Positions 7,701 through 15,229 of a stretch of 64,000 nucleotides of DNA are shown one piece after another (position 1 is the first letter of the stretch; each line of letters begins with the position of its first letter). The notes beneath the pieces were generated by a model. It had not been told where the DNA came from and searched no databases. It worked only from the letters and a program-made list of their open reading frames with translations. Source of the DNA: Flavobacterium glycines (GTDB lineage: Bacteria; Bacteroidota; Bacteroidia; Flavobacteriales; Flavobacteriaceae); the NCBI RefSeq assembly GCF_900100165.1, contig NZ_FNEO01000001.1:868001-932000 (forward strand), written 5' to 3'. A program made the translations under genes and the position numbers.

Positions 7701-10648
7701 TTATAAGATGGTCTGTTAGCACTTATAAGGCTTCCTTTGACATCATATGTGCCATCCCCTGAAGAACCCCACATTTCATAACCTTTAAAATAAGGATCGA
7801 TATCGGCAGCCATAGAACGACCTACGTCTCCGGTAGTGGCAATTCCCCAGTTAGTTTGTCCCGTTTTGGCATCGTATTGTCTTAAACCTAATCCATCATA
7901 AGAACCTGGAGATTCCAGATTAATCCAGATTTCTTTACCTGGAAGGTCTAAATCCATATCGGTCATGTGTAAGGCATCACCATGTCCCATTCCGTAAGTC
8001 CAAAGCGGTTTTCCGTCATCGTTGATGGCACTGGAACCATTGATGATTTCGTCTTTACCATCTCCATCTACATCACCTATTGTCATTTGGTGATTACCCT
8101 GACCCGAATAAGAATTGTATTCAGGGTGCGTAGGGTCTTTACTGTCAAATTTCCACAGCATAGTTAATTGTCCGTTTCGCCAGTTATAAGCAGCTCGAAC
8201 TAATCTATTATAATAACCACGACCTACTATTAAACTTGGTCTGGCGCCATCCAAATAGGCTACAGCTGATACAAAACGATCCTGACGGTTTCCGTAAGAA
8301 TCTCCCCAATCAGCAGTATTATCACGAGCGGGTTGATAGCTTATTGTTGACATAGCAGCTCCTGTTAATCCGTTAAAAACAGTTAAAAATTCAGGTCCCT
8401 GTTGTACCCAACCGGAAGTACTGCGATAGTCTACACTAGCATTACCAATAACAGTACCTTGACCATCAACAGTCCCATCGGCCGTTTTTAAAATCATTTC
8501 GGCCTTACCATCTCCATCAAAATCATATACCATGAATTGGTTGTAATGTGGTCCGGCATTCACGTTGATTCCTAAGTCTATACGCCATAAACGGGTACCA
8601 TCTAGTTTGTAACAATCAAATATTTGTTTTCCGCTATAACCACCTGCATTGTCATTTACAATGGTAGGATCCCATTTTAAAATAATTTCATAAGTACCGT
8701 CTCCGTCAACATCACCCACTGAGGCATCATTAGCGGTATAAGTATAGCTTTGTCCATCAGGGAGTGTGCTTCCCGGAGGCATTTGTATCGGAATAGATAA
8801 GTGATTGTTTCGGCCACCAGTATTAAAAGTATTGAGTGCCCAAACTGTTAAAGCTGTAGTTTGTTGACTTTCGACTCCGTTTATAATGGTAGTAATGCTA
8901 TAATTATTGTTTGATGAAGTTGTGATGTCTGTGTAATTTGTTGAGCTTGTAATTGGAGAAGAAGTAATTTTTACCCCATTACGATAGACGTTAAATGCAA
9001 TATTTGCCGGATCGTCTCCAAGTAATCGCCAACTTAAAAATACTGAACTAGAACTTTTTTGTATTGCGACAAGTCCTCTTGTTAAAAATTCCATTTGTTT
9101 AGGAGTAGTTACTACTGCATCGGGTACTTGTAATGTGCTTAACCTAATGGTGTTTCCGTAAGAGGTTCCGCCACTATTAGTGGCATAAGCTCTTGCATAA
9201 TAAAATGTTCCCGGAGTAAGTTCGGAAAGTGTCACCGAGAAATTGCCTGTGCCTCCCGTAGCATCTGCAATTTTGGAGTTAGCAATAGTAGGGCTGGAAT
9301 TACTATTACTATAAACAACTCCTCTTTCGGTTATGGCTTGTCCTCCATCAGAGGTAATATTACCTCCTGATAGAGCAGTAGTGGTGGTTGTGTTGGTTAC
9401 ATTGTTAGTAGTAAGTACTGCTGGTGGCGGTGGCGGTGTGTATAGTCTAACAATAGGTGTATTTACAGCATTAGAATTTGCTTTGGTATAAATTACATAA
9501 GGATACGGTGCACTTCCTATTGCTACAGCAGGCCAGCCTGTTGGTTCATCAACACCTCGGGTAACGGTAGGATCTTTTAATTCAGTCCAGGTTGTGCTTC
9601 CTGCAGCAAGAAAACGTACTCGGGTTGGAAATACATTAGTTGAAGAAGTGTAATCTATAAAGGAGCAATAAAGATTGCCTGAATTATCATTAATTAGATT
9701 GATGTTTGGGGAGTCTCTACTGGCAAGAGTGGCTGCCGTTCCCCAAGTGTTAGTTGATTTGTCATATATAATGGCGGTTGCCTTATTAGTATTGCCGGTA
9801 TTAAAATAAGCGACACAAAGAGAATTGTTGTCTCTTACTGCAATGTTAGTATGACGTATACCTGAAATAGGTGTTGGATTAACGGTTTCAGTCCATGTAG
9901 AGCCATTAAAACTGTAGAGCGCCATTGTGCCTGAAGAAGCAGTGGTAGAAGATCCTAAGTTACAGTATACTACCCAAGGTTTGTCAGTTGAGTCAATAGC
10001 TAAGCTTAGGGCAGCAGCGGTTCCGGCAGCAACGGCACCTGTACCTACAGTTTCCCATGTTGTTCCGTTGAATTTTTTTACATAAGGTAACATCCCGGCC
10101 TCTCCAAAAGCAATATAAGGTGTGTTGAATGAATCAAATGCTAAAGAACAACGATTAGTCGAACTATATTGGGATACTGAACTCATCCCATTCGCATTTC
10201 CTGTTGAAACATAGAGGGTATTACTATCTGCAGGATTTAAGGCATCCCAAGTCCCGGCAATATAATCGTATTTTTTTACAGCTAATTTAGAACCAGCAGA
10301 AAGATCAATGTAAGTAACATATAAATCACCAATTGCATCACTAAAGATACGGGTGTAAGAAGCACTGGTAGCCAGATTTGCTCCGACTTGCTCCCAGGTC
10401 CCGTCAGTTAAGCGTTTTTTTACCTTTGGCACTCCGCTTTCTGTAAAGACCACATAAGGGGTAAAATTGGCTCCGTTTTTTACCACAGCAATACTGGTGT
10501 AAGAGGAAGCAGCTGTTGCAATTTGTTGTTCATTTCCTAAAATGCTCCATTGTTGCGCAAAGGATGGTAGGCAACTTAGAAAAAAACACATCGTCAAACT
10601 GATTTTAAGGCATAGTAGACGATAAGAAAAAGTAGTTTTTCTAGTCAT
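4706..10648 (-). CDS. Secreted rhamnogalacturonan lyase (PL11), multidomain, T9SS substrate
   Basis: A 1,980-residue secreted enzyme predicted to cleave the rhamnogalacturonan-I backbone of pectin by beta-elimination. Residues 1-32 are a signal peptide ending F-A-Q. Residues 33-400 hold about seven W-containing repeats that look like a beta-propeller. A Pro-rich linker (near 404) leads to an Fn3-like module (410-510). The PL11 catalytic region spans about 518-1120, with the family start Q-M-E-F-L-T-R-G-L-V and several Ca-binding D-x-D-G-D-G loops (D-V-D-G-D-G-T-Y-E-I, D-F-D-G-D-G-K-A-E-M, D-V-D-G-D-G-K-D-E-I). Then come one Ig-like module (1125-1225), five about 103-residue Ig-like repeats (1228-1747), and a Por-secretion C-terminal sorting domain (1905-1980, V-H-P-N-P-T at its start). 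PL11 enzymes such as YesW are about 600 residues, so this one is unusually large. Confidence 0.9.
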   Translation of the reverse strand: MTRKTTFSYRLLCLKISLTMCFFLSCLPSFAQQWSILGNEQQIATAASSYTSIAVVKNGANFTPYVVFTESGVPKVKKRLTDGTWEQVGANLATSASYTRIFSDAIGDLYVTYIDLSAGSKLAVKKYDYIAGTWDALNPADSNTLYVSTGNANGMSSVSQYSSTNRCSLAFDSFNTPYIAFGEAGMLPYVKKFNGTTWETVGTGAVAAGTAAALSLAIDSTDKPWVVYCNLGSSTTASSGTMALYSFNGSTWTETVNPTPISGIRHTNIAVRDNNSLCVAYFNTGNTNKATAIIYDKSTNTWGTAATLASRDSPNINLINDNSGNLYCSFIDYTSSTNVFPTRVRFLAAGSTTWTELKDPTVTRGVDEPTGWPAVAIGSAPYPYVIYTKANSNAVNTPIVRLYTPPPPPAVLTTNNVTNTTTTTALSGGNITSDGGQAITERGVVYSNSNSSPTIANSKIADATGGTGNFSVTLSELTPGTFYYARAYATNSGGTSYGNTIRLSTLQVPDAVVTTPKQMEFLTRGLVAIQKSSSSVFLSWRLLGDDPANIAFNVYRNGVKITSSPITSSTNYTDITTSSNNNYSITTIINGVESQQTTALTVWALNTFNTGGRNNHLSIPIQMPPGSTLPDGQSYTYTANDASVGDVDGDGTYEIILKWDPTIVNDNAGGYSGKQIFDCYKLDGTRLWRIDLGINVNAGPHYNQFMVYDFDGDGKAEMILKTADGTVDGQGTVIGNASVDYRSTSGWVQQGPEFLTVFNGLTGAAMSTISYQPARDNTADWGDSYGNRQDRFVSAVAYLDGARPSLIVGRGYYNRLVRAAYNWRNGQLTMLWKFDSKDPTHPEYNSYSGQGNHQMTIGDVDGDGKDEIINGSSAINDDGKPLWTYGMGHGDALHMTDMDLDLPGKEIWINLESPGSYDGLGLRQYDAKTGQTNWGIATTGDVGRSMAADIDPYFKGYEMWGSSGDGTYDVKGSLISANRPSYNFGIWWDADLGRELFDKNYIDKWNPTTKSSGRLYTIYQDYPVTYNNSTKANPCLQADILGDWREELIMRKSDNTELVIFTTDTPTTYRIPTLMHDPQYRVAVAWQNSAYNQPPNTSYYIGYDMDVNNIPTAKISIAGQSNLKVTGITKKTPSTATTNATSVVYHVDFSANATGVDVNDFAITATETATGTIASITAISAASYDVTINSISGNGTLRLDLKASGTGIVDEFSNAIGSGFTSGEIYSIDNTNPTLNTVTITSNNATTTLAKTGNTVTLNFTASESVTNLNVTIAGHTVTATNTSGNNYSATYVLTNTDTEGIIPFTIQFKDIAGNTGATVSTTTDTKTVTFDRTIPTLTTVTFTSSNTNNTIAKPGSVVTLNFTASETIGTPTVTIAGHSVTPIAVSTTNYTAAYTMLSSDTPGTIPFTINFTDLASNAGSQVTAASSTITFTNQVTSLSTVTIGSNNTTPTLAKTGDNVTLNFTASTTITNIIVSIAGHTVTANSLGSNSYNATYQVLSTDTEGIIPFSIQFKDAAGDTMPTVTATTDSKTVTLDKTLPTLTTVNIASNNATTTLAKTGNTVTLNFTASENISVTSISIAGHNVSATNTSGNNYTATYVLTNSDSEGVIPFTIQFKDTAGNTGATVNATTDLKTITFDRTIPTLPTVTFTSNNANTKIAKEGDVVSLNFTSSETIGTPTVTIAGHSVVATTVGTNSFRATYTMIAADTEGVIPFTINFSDLATNAGIQVTTAVSTVTFKHTTPKLKVYVETPTCPGKTNGKISITTDMNSYTYNLTITGNGVNLSLTNQTITTTSNWTKTDFAKGTYQITISIPSISFEESYGVVVNEITDITAKRVTTDKTISYTVSGSNEYIVTVNGISRTYITASDETEKIEIDASLLQTTNTVTIETNSDCQGIIQDNFNLNPSISVHPNPTTDIVYIQGVNKGLIQVYTNSGLLLQEKNAENSNSVDLTNYASGMYLIKISQGTEVETFKVILK
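5410..6966 (-). repeat. Five tandem Ig-like repeats (about 309 bp each) inside the PL11 lyase gene
   Basis: Approximate unit borders in the gene's direction are 6966, 6656, 6347, 6040, 5732 and 5410. Units 1, 3 and 4 share a type-A sequence (F-K-D-x-A-G-x-T). Units 2 and 5 share type B (E-T-I-G-T-P-T-V-T-I-A-G-H-S-V and F-T-I-N-F-x-D-L-A). The order is A-B-A-A-B, which suggests that an A-B pair was duplicated. The units are probably spacers or adhesion modules between the catalytic domain and the sorting domain. Confidence 0.8.
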
Positions 10649-10856
10649 AAATTTGGTTATTGGTTAATAGTCAGACGCTAAATGTAAATCGCTAATATTT
10701 ATTTTGTATCCTGTGGTGTCTTGTGCTATCCTGCACCATTCTGTAATTTAAGTAGTTTAAATTATGTGAAACTGATAGAAATAAAGGGAAAGTAGTTTGT
10801 TTATAAAAAATAATAATCCAGAATATTTTTTTGCAAAATTTCAGATGTAATTTTTT

Positions 10857-10893
10857 TTTGACAAATAGCATCACTCGAATTTTACTATATTTG
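10857..10893 (+). promoter_or_regulatory. Bacteroidota-type promoter for the FKBP gene
   Basis: TATATTTG at 10886-10893 is an exact TAnnTTTG -7 element. TTTG at 10857-10860 can serve as the -33 element, with a 25-base spacer, slightly longer than usual. The predicted start of transcription is near 10900, just before the ATG at 10916. Confidence 0.55.
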
Positions 10894-10915
10894 GCTTTTT
10901 AAAATAAAATTTACT

Positions 10916-11404
10916 ATGAAACATTTATTATCGGCATTATTAATCATGACCCTTTTTATTTCTTGTAAAAAAGAAAACAGTGAAACTAGCGAAAGTAGCA
11001 GTGTGGCTCCAAGCGAGATTCCTTACATTGCAAAAAATGAAAAAGAAATTGAAGACTATGTAGCTAAAAAAGGATTAAAAGGAACTAAAACCGAATCAGG
11101 ATTATATTATGTAATCAATAATCCGGGAACAGGAAAACAAGCTACTCCTGCTTCTAATGTGACAGTTGCTTACAAAGGGTACTTTATGGATGGAAAAGTA
11201 TTTGATCAAAGTGATGACAAAGGAATTTCTTTTGGTTTGAATCAGGTAGTTAAAGGCTGGACTGAAGGAATTTCGTATCTGAAAGAAGGAGGAAGTGCAA
11301 TATTAGTTATTCCGGCTAAACTTGGATACGGAGGAAGTGATAATGGTCCTATTCCTGGTGGTTCAGTATTGATTTTTGAAGTAAAACTGATTTCAGTAAA
11401 TTAA
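10916..11404 (+). CDS. FKBP-type peptidyl-prolyl cis-trans isomerase lipoprotein
   Basis: A 162-residue lipoprotein (lipobox F-I-S-C, Cys17) that should catalyse proline cis-trans isomerisation during folding of envelope proteins. After a charged linker (20-60), the FKBP domain fills about 65-162: the V-A-Y-K-G-Y-F strand, G-K-V-F-D-Q-S, the W-T-E-G-I helix, and the closing G-G-S-V-L-I-F-E-V-K-L motif are all present. The I-P-A-K-L-G-Y-G loop is also typical. It has its own promoter and a hairpin after the stop, so it is probably monocistronic. Confidence 0.9.
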   Translation: MKHLLSALLIMTLFISCKKENSETSESSSVAPSEIPYIAKNEKEIEDYVAKKGLKGTKTESGLYYVINNPGTGKQATPASNVTVAYKGYFMDGKVFDQSDDKGISFGLNQVVKGWTEGISYLKEGGSAILVIPAKLGYGGSDNGPIPGGSVLIFEVKLISVN

Positions 11405-11424
11405 ATCCTTTTTCGAAAGGATTT
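11403..11424 (+). terminator. Hairpin after the FKBP gene
   Basis: A perfect 9-bp stem (AAATCCTTT / AAAGGATTT) with a TTCG tetraloop overlaps the FKBP stop codon. No long T-run follows, so it may be a weak terminator or an mRNA-stabilising end. Confidence 0.5.
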
Positions 11425-11496
11425 ATAAAGATAACGACTCCTGTTTTTTAATGATTTTTAAGAAATTATAAAGCACATTTCTATCCGGCAAATGAC

Positions 11497-11504
11497 TAAA
11501 TTTG
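11497..11504 (+). promoter_or_regulatory. -7 promoter element for hflX
   Basis: TAAATTTG matches TAnnTTTG exactly, 16 bases before the hflX ATG. A clear upstream TTTG is not visible, so the call rests on the -7 element. Confidence 0.4.
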
Positions 11505-11520
11505 CAACTTATTAGATGTT

Positions 11521-12747
11521 ATGTTAGAAAAAGAAGTAATAAATTTTGAAAAATCAGTCATTGTAGGTATTGTGACCCAAAACCAGAGCGAGGAGAAACT
11601 TAATGAGTATTTGGATGAACTGGAGTTTTTGACCTTTACCGCAGGAGGACAGGTGGTGAAACGTTTTTCGCAAAAAATGGACAAACCTAATCCTAAGACC
11701 TTCTTAGGATCAGGGAAAATCGAGGAGATTCATTATTATGTAAAGGAAAATGGTATTTCCACAATTATATTTGATGACGAATTAACGCCTTCACAGCAAA
11801 AGAATATTTCCAAAATTATCGATTGTAAAATTCTGGACAGAACCAATTTGATTCTGGATATTTTTGCACAACGTGCCGAAACTTCTTATGCACGTACTCA
11901 GGTGGAATTGGCACAATGCCAATATTTATTACCGCGACTTTCAGGATTGTGGACACACTTGGAGCGTCAAAAAGGAGGAATCGGGATGCGTGGTCCCGGA
12001 GAAACGGAGATTGAAACCGACCGTCGTATTGTACGTGACAGAATCTCTTTGTTGAAAGAAAAAATCAAAACTATCGATAAGCAAATGGGCGTGCAACGCA
12101 GCAATCGCGGTGCTATGGTTCGTGTGGCATTGGTGGGTTATACCAATGTGGGTAAATCTACTTTGATGAACGCCATTGGGAAAAGTGATGTTTTTGTCGA
12201 AAATAAATTGTTTGCCACGTTGGATACTACGGTTCGAAAAGTGGTGATTAAGAATCTTCCGTTCCTGCTTTCGGATACAGTAGGATTTATTCGAAAATTA
12301 CCAACACAATTGGTTGAATCTTTCAAAAGTACGCTGGATGAGGTTCGCGAAGCCGATTTGTTATTACACGTAGTCGATATTTCACATCCTGATTTTGAGG
12401 ATCATATTGCTTCGGTAAACCAAATTTTGGTGGACATTAAAGCCAGCGATAAACCTACTTTGATGGTTTTCAATAAAATTGATGCTTACCGTCATTTGAC
12501 TATCGATGAAGATGATTTAATGACCGAAAAAACCACCAAACATTATACGCTTGACGAATGGAAATCGACCTGGATGAGTCGTGTAGGAGAGCAAAATGCT
12601 TTGTTTATTTCGGCTACTAATAAGCAGAATTTTGAAGAATTCAGAGAAAGAGTGTACGAGGCTGTAAGGCAAATTCACATTACCCGTTTTCCATACAATA
12701 AATTCCTGTATCCGGATTATAAGGATGCAATGGAGAAAGAAGAGTAA
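11521..12747 (+). CDS. hflX: GTPase HflX
   Basis: A 408-residue ribosome-associated GTPase that in other bacteria splits or rescues stalled ribosomes. The N-terminal HflX domain (about 10-130) has the K-T-F-L-G-S-G-K and I-F-D-D-E-L-T-P-S-Q segments. It is followed by a coiled linker with the G-M-R-G-P-G-E-T-E-I-E-T-D-R-R signature. The G domain starts near residue 200: P-loop G-Y-T-N-V-G-K-S-T (about 206), switch T-L-D-T-T, G3 D-T-V-G-F, G4 N-K-I-D and a G5-like S-A-T. The length is normal. It stands alone between the FKBP gene and a strong bidirectional terminator. Confidence 0.95.
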   Translation: MLEKEVINFEKSVIVGIVTQNQSEEKLNEYLDELEFLTFTAGGQVVKRFSQKMDKPNPKTFLGSGKIEEIHYYVKENGISTIIFDDELTPSQQKNISKIIDCKILDRTNLILDIFAQRAETSYARTQVELAQCQYLLPRLSGLWTHLERQKGGIGMRGPGETEIETDRRIVRDRISLLKEKIKTIDKQMGVQRSNRGAMVRVALVGYTNVGKSTLMNAIGKSDVFVENKLFATLDTTVRKVVIKNLPFLLSDTVGFIRKLPTQLVESFKSTLDEVREADLLLHVVDISHPDFEDHIASVNQILVDIKASDKPTLMVFNKIDAYRHLTIDEDDLMTEKTTKHYTLDEWKSTWMSRVGEQNALFISATNKQNFEEFRERVYEAVRQIHITRFPYNKFLYPDYKDAMEKEE

Positions 12748-12756
12748 TCTTGATAT

Positions 12757-12797
12757 AAAAAATCCCTTTTTAGAACTGTCCTAAAAAGGGATTTTTT
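12757..12797. terminator. Bidirectional terminator between hflX and the DUF3078 gene
   Basis: A perfect 17-bp stem (left arm 12757-12773, right arm 12781-12797) with a 7-base loop. The A-rich left flank and T-rich right flank make it an intrinsic terminator for both converging genes. Confidence 0.85.
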
Positions 12798-12814
12798 TAA
12801 CGTAGGATATGAAA

Positions 12815-13666
12815 TTAGAAATTATAATTGATTCCTAATCCAAATATTTCTTTTACCTGAAAAGCTTTAATAGCGTTATCGTCATAAATGGTTTGCATGT
12901 TGATATTGGCCGAAAGGTATTTGTTGATTTTCATCACCACATTCATTTGATAGTTGATATCCACATTTTGGGGGTCTTCTAAATAGTTAGAATACAAATT
13001 AAGAATATTTTCAATGGATACATTAGTTATAGGGCTAACTTTATAATAAGCCGAAATACTGGCACCAAATTCAAAACGGGAGTTGTCCCCCTGTAAAACT
13101 CCAAATGAAGAACCAAGATCTGTAAAATGTTTGTGAACCAGAATTAATTTTCCGGCAGCCGGTGCAAAATTGACACTTAAATTGTTGTCTTTTTTCCATA
13201 AAAAACCAGGGCCAAACTGAAAATAAGCAGGAGAGAAAAAATGGGATATTTTGACATTATTTTTATCCAGCCCTGTATCCAGTTGCGATTTGAAATTAAA
13301 ATACATAGAATAGTACCAATTTTTAACTGTCGATTTTTTTCCCCAAAGTGAATTCAATTCGATGCGGTCATCTGTTTTAGCCGTTCTTTCGTTGCCTTTA
13401 ATTTTGCTTAGTCCATAAGCAAGAATAAATTTGTTATCCCAAACTACATCTCCTTTTTTATAATTGAAGTCATAGTTTAAACCAAAGTTTCCGGCAACGT
13501 TAGAAGTACCGCCGCCAAGCCATTGTTTGTTATAAGCAGATTGACTCAATAACAAGGATATATTACCTTTTGTTGTCCAGGTTTTGGTAGTGTCTTTAGT
13601 TATTTCCTGTGCTTTTAGTGAAAAAACAAAAAATGTAAATACAAATATTAGAAGTAGCTTTTTCAT
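12815..13666 (-). CDS. DUF3078 outer-membrane protein
   Basis: A 283-residue exported protein with signal peptide ending L-K-A-Q. It then has the DUF3078 pattern: W-T-T-K-G-N-I-S-L-L-L-S-Q-S-A-Y-N-K-Q-W-L-G-G-G early on, a run of amphipathic strands, and a C-terminal Phe (G-L-G-I-N-Y-N-F) typical of an outer-membrane beta-barrel. The molecular role of DUF3078 proteins is unknown to me. It follows the SUF cluster on the same strand, but a strong terminator at 13701-13725 separates it, so it is probably expressed on its own. Confidence 0.8.
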   Translation of the reverse strand: MKKLLLIFVFTFFVFSLKAQEITKDTTKTWTTKGNISLLLSQSAYNKQWLGGGTSNVAGNFGLNYDFNYKKGDVVWDNKFILAYGLSKIKGNERTAKTDDRIELNSLWGKKSTVKNWYYSMYFNFKSQLDTGLDKNNVKISHFFSPAYFQFGPGFLWKKDNNLSVNFAPAAGKLILVHKHFTDLGSSFGVLQGDNSRFEFGASISAYYKVSPITNVSIENILNLYSNYLEDPQNVDINYQMNVVMKINKYLSANINMQTIYDDNAIKAFQVKEIFGLGINYNF

Positions 13667-13700
13667 ATTAAAAGTAGTTTTTGAATAGTAAATATAAAAA

Positions 13701-13725
13701 AAATGCTACTTGTAAAGTAGCATTT
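13701..13725 (-). terminator. Intrinsic terminator at the end of the SUF cluster
   Basis: A perfect 10-bp stem (AAATGCTACT / AGTAGCATTT) with a 5-base loop. On the minus strand it is followed by a run of T. It lies 20 bases beyond the DUF2480 stop. Confidence 0.8.
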
Positions 13726-13744
13726 GATTCAATAAATATAAGTT

Positions 13745-14257
13745 TTAAGCTTTTTTAGGTGCTTTATATAAAGGTACTGCCGAACAGGCCTCTCCGTACA
13801 TAATACTTCTGGCATAAGGTTGTAAATAATGAGCCGCTAAAACATAAGCACGCATAGGTACGGGTTTTTTAGAACAACCTTTAATAATTACCGATTTATT
13901 ATCATAAACGGTGTAGTCCAGTTTAGGAAGCAATTCTTCGTATAAAGCTGCATCTAAATCTTCTTTATTTCCGTTGATGATTTTTTTTGCAAAAGGAGCC
14001 AGTTGTATCGCAACTAAAATAGATGCCCATGCAGGAACGATAGCATCGGTACTGCAATAGATAGCAACATAGTGGTCCTGGTATTGCGCCCAATCATGAT
14101 TTTTTAGCTGCTCCCTGAAGTCTTTTTCTTTTAATAGAAATCCTTCCAGTAACCATCGCGAAATATCAATTTGCGTGCGAATGCCTTTTGGATAGTAATC
14201 TTCAAGATCGAATACTTCCAAGGCACTATTAGCCACTTTGTTAATTATTTCTTCCAT
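13745..14257 (-). CDS. DUF2480 family protein
   Basis: A 170-residue soluble protein of the DUF2480 family, which is found almost only in Bacteroidota and often next to suf genes. It has no signal peptide or membrane segment. Conserved-looking pieces include Y-P-K-G-I-R-T-Q-I-D-I, P-A-W-A-S-I-L-V-A and the C-terminal K-G-C-S-K-K-P-V-P stretch with its Cys. It is the last gene of the SUF cluster, before a terminator. A role in Fe-S biogenesis is suggested by position only. Confidence 0.8.
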   Translation of the reverse strand: MEEIINKVANSALEVFDLEDYYPKGIRTQIDISRWLLEGFLLKEKDFREQLKNHDWAQYQDHYVAIYCSTDAIVPAWASILVAIQLAPFAKKIINGNKEDLDAALYEELLPKLDYTVYDNKSVIIKGCSKKPVPMRAYVLAAHYLQPYARSIMYGEACSAVPLYKAPKKA

Positions 14258-14263
14258 TTTTTT

Positions 14264-14330
14264 AGTGTTCAGTAATCAGTGTTCAGTATACAGTAGCTAT
14301 AGAAACTGCCTACTGCTAACTGAATACTAA
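14264..14330. repeat. Palindromic intergenic spacer with AGTGTTCAGT repeats
   Basis: The spacer between the DUF2480 and DUF59 genes holds repeated GTTCAGT units. Its right part (CTGCCTACTGCTAACTGAA) is an imperfect inverted copy of its left part. The 16-mer AGTGTTCAGTAATCAG (14264-14279) recurs exactly at 37086-37101, so this is a dispersed element. Confidence 0.55.
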
Positions 14331-14333
14331 TTT

Positions 14334-14657
14334 TTAAAGCATTCCTAATTCTAATTTAGCTTCTTCGCTCATTAAGTCTTTACTCCATGGCGGATCGAAA
14401 GTGATTTCTACCTCGGCACCTTTTACACCCGGAATGGATTTAATTTTTTCTTCTACTTCTCTTGGTAAACTCTCAGCTACCGGACAGTTTGGAGAAGTAA
14501 GTGTCATAAGGATTTTTACTTCATAATCGGTGTTAACCATTACGTCATAAATTAATCCTAATTCGTAAATATCTACAGGAATTTCCGGATCGTAAATGGT
14601 TTTTAATTTTTTTACAATCTCTTCTCCTAATTGGTTTGTATCTATTTCTTGTTCCAT
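14334..14657 (-). CDS. sufT: SUF-associated DUF59 (MIP18-type) Fe-S assembly protein
   Basis: A 107-residue single-domain DUF59/MIP18 protein. Visible motifs are Y-D-P-E-I-P-V-D-I-Y-E-L-G-L-I-Y, the T-S-P-N-C-P loop with the conserved Cys, and F-D-P-P-W-S-K-D. In other bacteria SufT-type proteins help maturation or delivery of Fe-S clusters. It sits in the SUF cluster between the GxxExxY gene and DUF2480. The symbol follows the family; orthology to characterised SufT is not proven. Confidence 0.85.
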   Translation of the reverse strand: MEQEIDTNQLGEEIVKKLKTIYDPEIPVDIYELGLIYDVMVNTDYEVKILMTLTSPNCPVAESLPREVEEKIKSIPGVKGAEVEITFDPPWSKDLMSEEAKLELGML

Positions 14658-14691
14658 TTTGTTTTATGTTAAATTATAGACTTATTTTTTG

Positions 14692-14717
14692 AACCATATA
14701 AGGGCATATGAGTTCAT
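14692..14717. repeat. Inverted-repeat arm downstream of the GxxExxY gene
   Basis: It contains AACCATATAAG followed by CATATGAGTTCAT. It is an imperfect inverted copy of 15195-15219, so the two arms bracket the GxxExxY gene. Confidence 0.65.
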
Positions 14718-14728
14718 ATAAGTATTTG

Positions 14729-15142
14729 TTATTCTTCGTTTAATTGTCTGTATAAATCACCAAGGTATGTTTGTTGTCCTTCGTGAAAAATGTTAGTTAC
14801 ATTAAAATTAATTAATAAACCCATCGGTGCTTCTAAAAGATTCATATAAGTTATCAATTGTGCTTTATGTATTGGCGCTATTTTTTCAACTGCCTTAAGT
14901 TCTAAAACTAAACAATCTTCAATAAATAAATCACATCTCAAATCTGATTCTAATTCTAAACCTTTGTATTCGATGGGTATAGTTAGTTCATATTTAAAAC
15001 TAATTTTTCTAAGAGTTAGTTCTTTAATCATGCATTTGTGGTAAATGCTTTCTAAAAGTCCAGGACCTAAATGTTTATGAACTTCAATTGCAGCGCCATT
15101 TACTCTATAGACTAAATCTTTTAATTCTTTTCTTGTTACCAT
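14729..15142 (-). CDS. GxxExxY family protein
   Basis: A 137-residue protein of the GxxExxY family, with the naming motif in G-P-G-L-L-E-S-I-Y near residue 30. It also has a PD-(D/E)xK-like nuclease core: the D-L-F-I-E-D strand and L-V-L-E-L-K-A-V with its E-x-K, followed by H-K-A-Q-L-I-T-Y-M. Function of the family is not established; nuclease-fold similarity is my reading of the motifs. It lies between sufE and the DUF59 gene with no obvious link to Fe-S assembly. The gene is enclosed by inverted repeats, which suggests it was inserted. Confidence 0.85.
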   Translation of the reverse strand: MVTRKELKDLVYRVNGAAIEVHKHLGPGLLESIYHKCMIKELTLRKISFKYELTIPIEYKGLELESDLRCDLFIEDCLVLELKAVEKIAPIHKAQLITYMNLLEAPMGLLINFNVTNIFHEGQQTYLGDLYRQLNEE

Positions 15143-15194
15143 AAAGAATATAATTATTTTGTAGCATTATAAAGATAGTATTAAACTTTCTTCA

Positions 15195-15219
15195 ATGAAC
15201 TTATATGACTTATATGGTT
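15195..15219. repeat. Inverted-repeat arm upstream of the GxxExxY gene
   Basis: ATGAACTTATATG then ACTTATATGGTT. Its reverse complement matches 14692-14717 with one base of length difference and a single substitution in the second half. See the matching entry for the other arm. Confidence 0.65.
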
Positions 15220-15229
15220 ATATAAAAAA

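Noticed and set aside
10692..10874. 60-residue minus-strand open frame before the FKBP gene
   Set aside because: Composition resembles translated AT-rich spacer, and it overlaps the FKBP promoter region. No family match.
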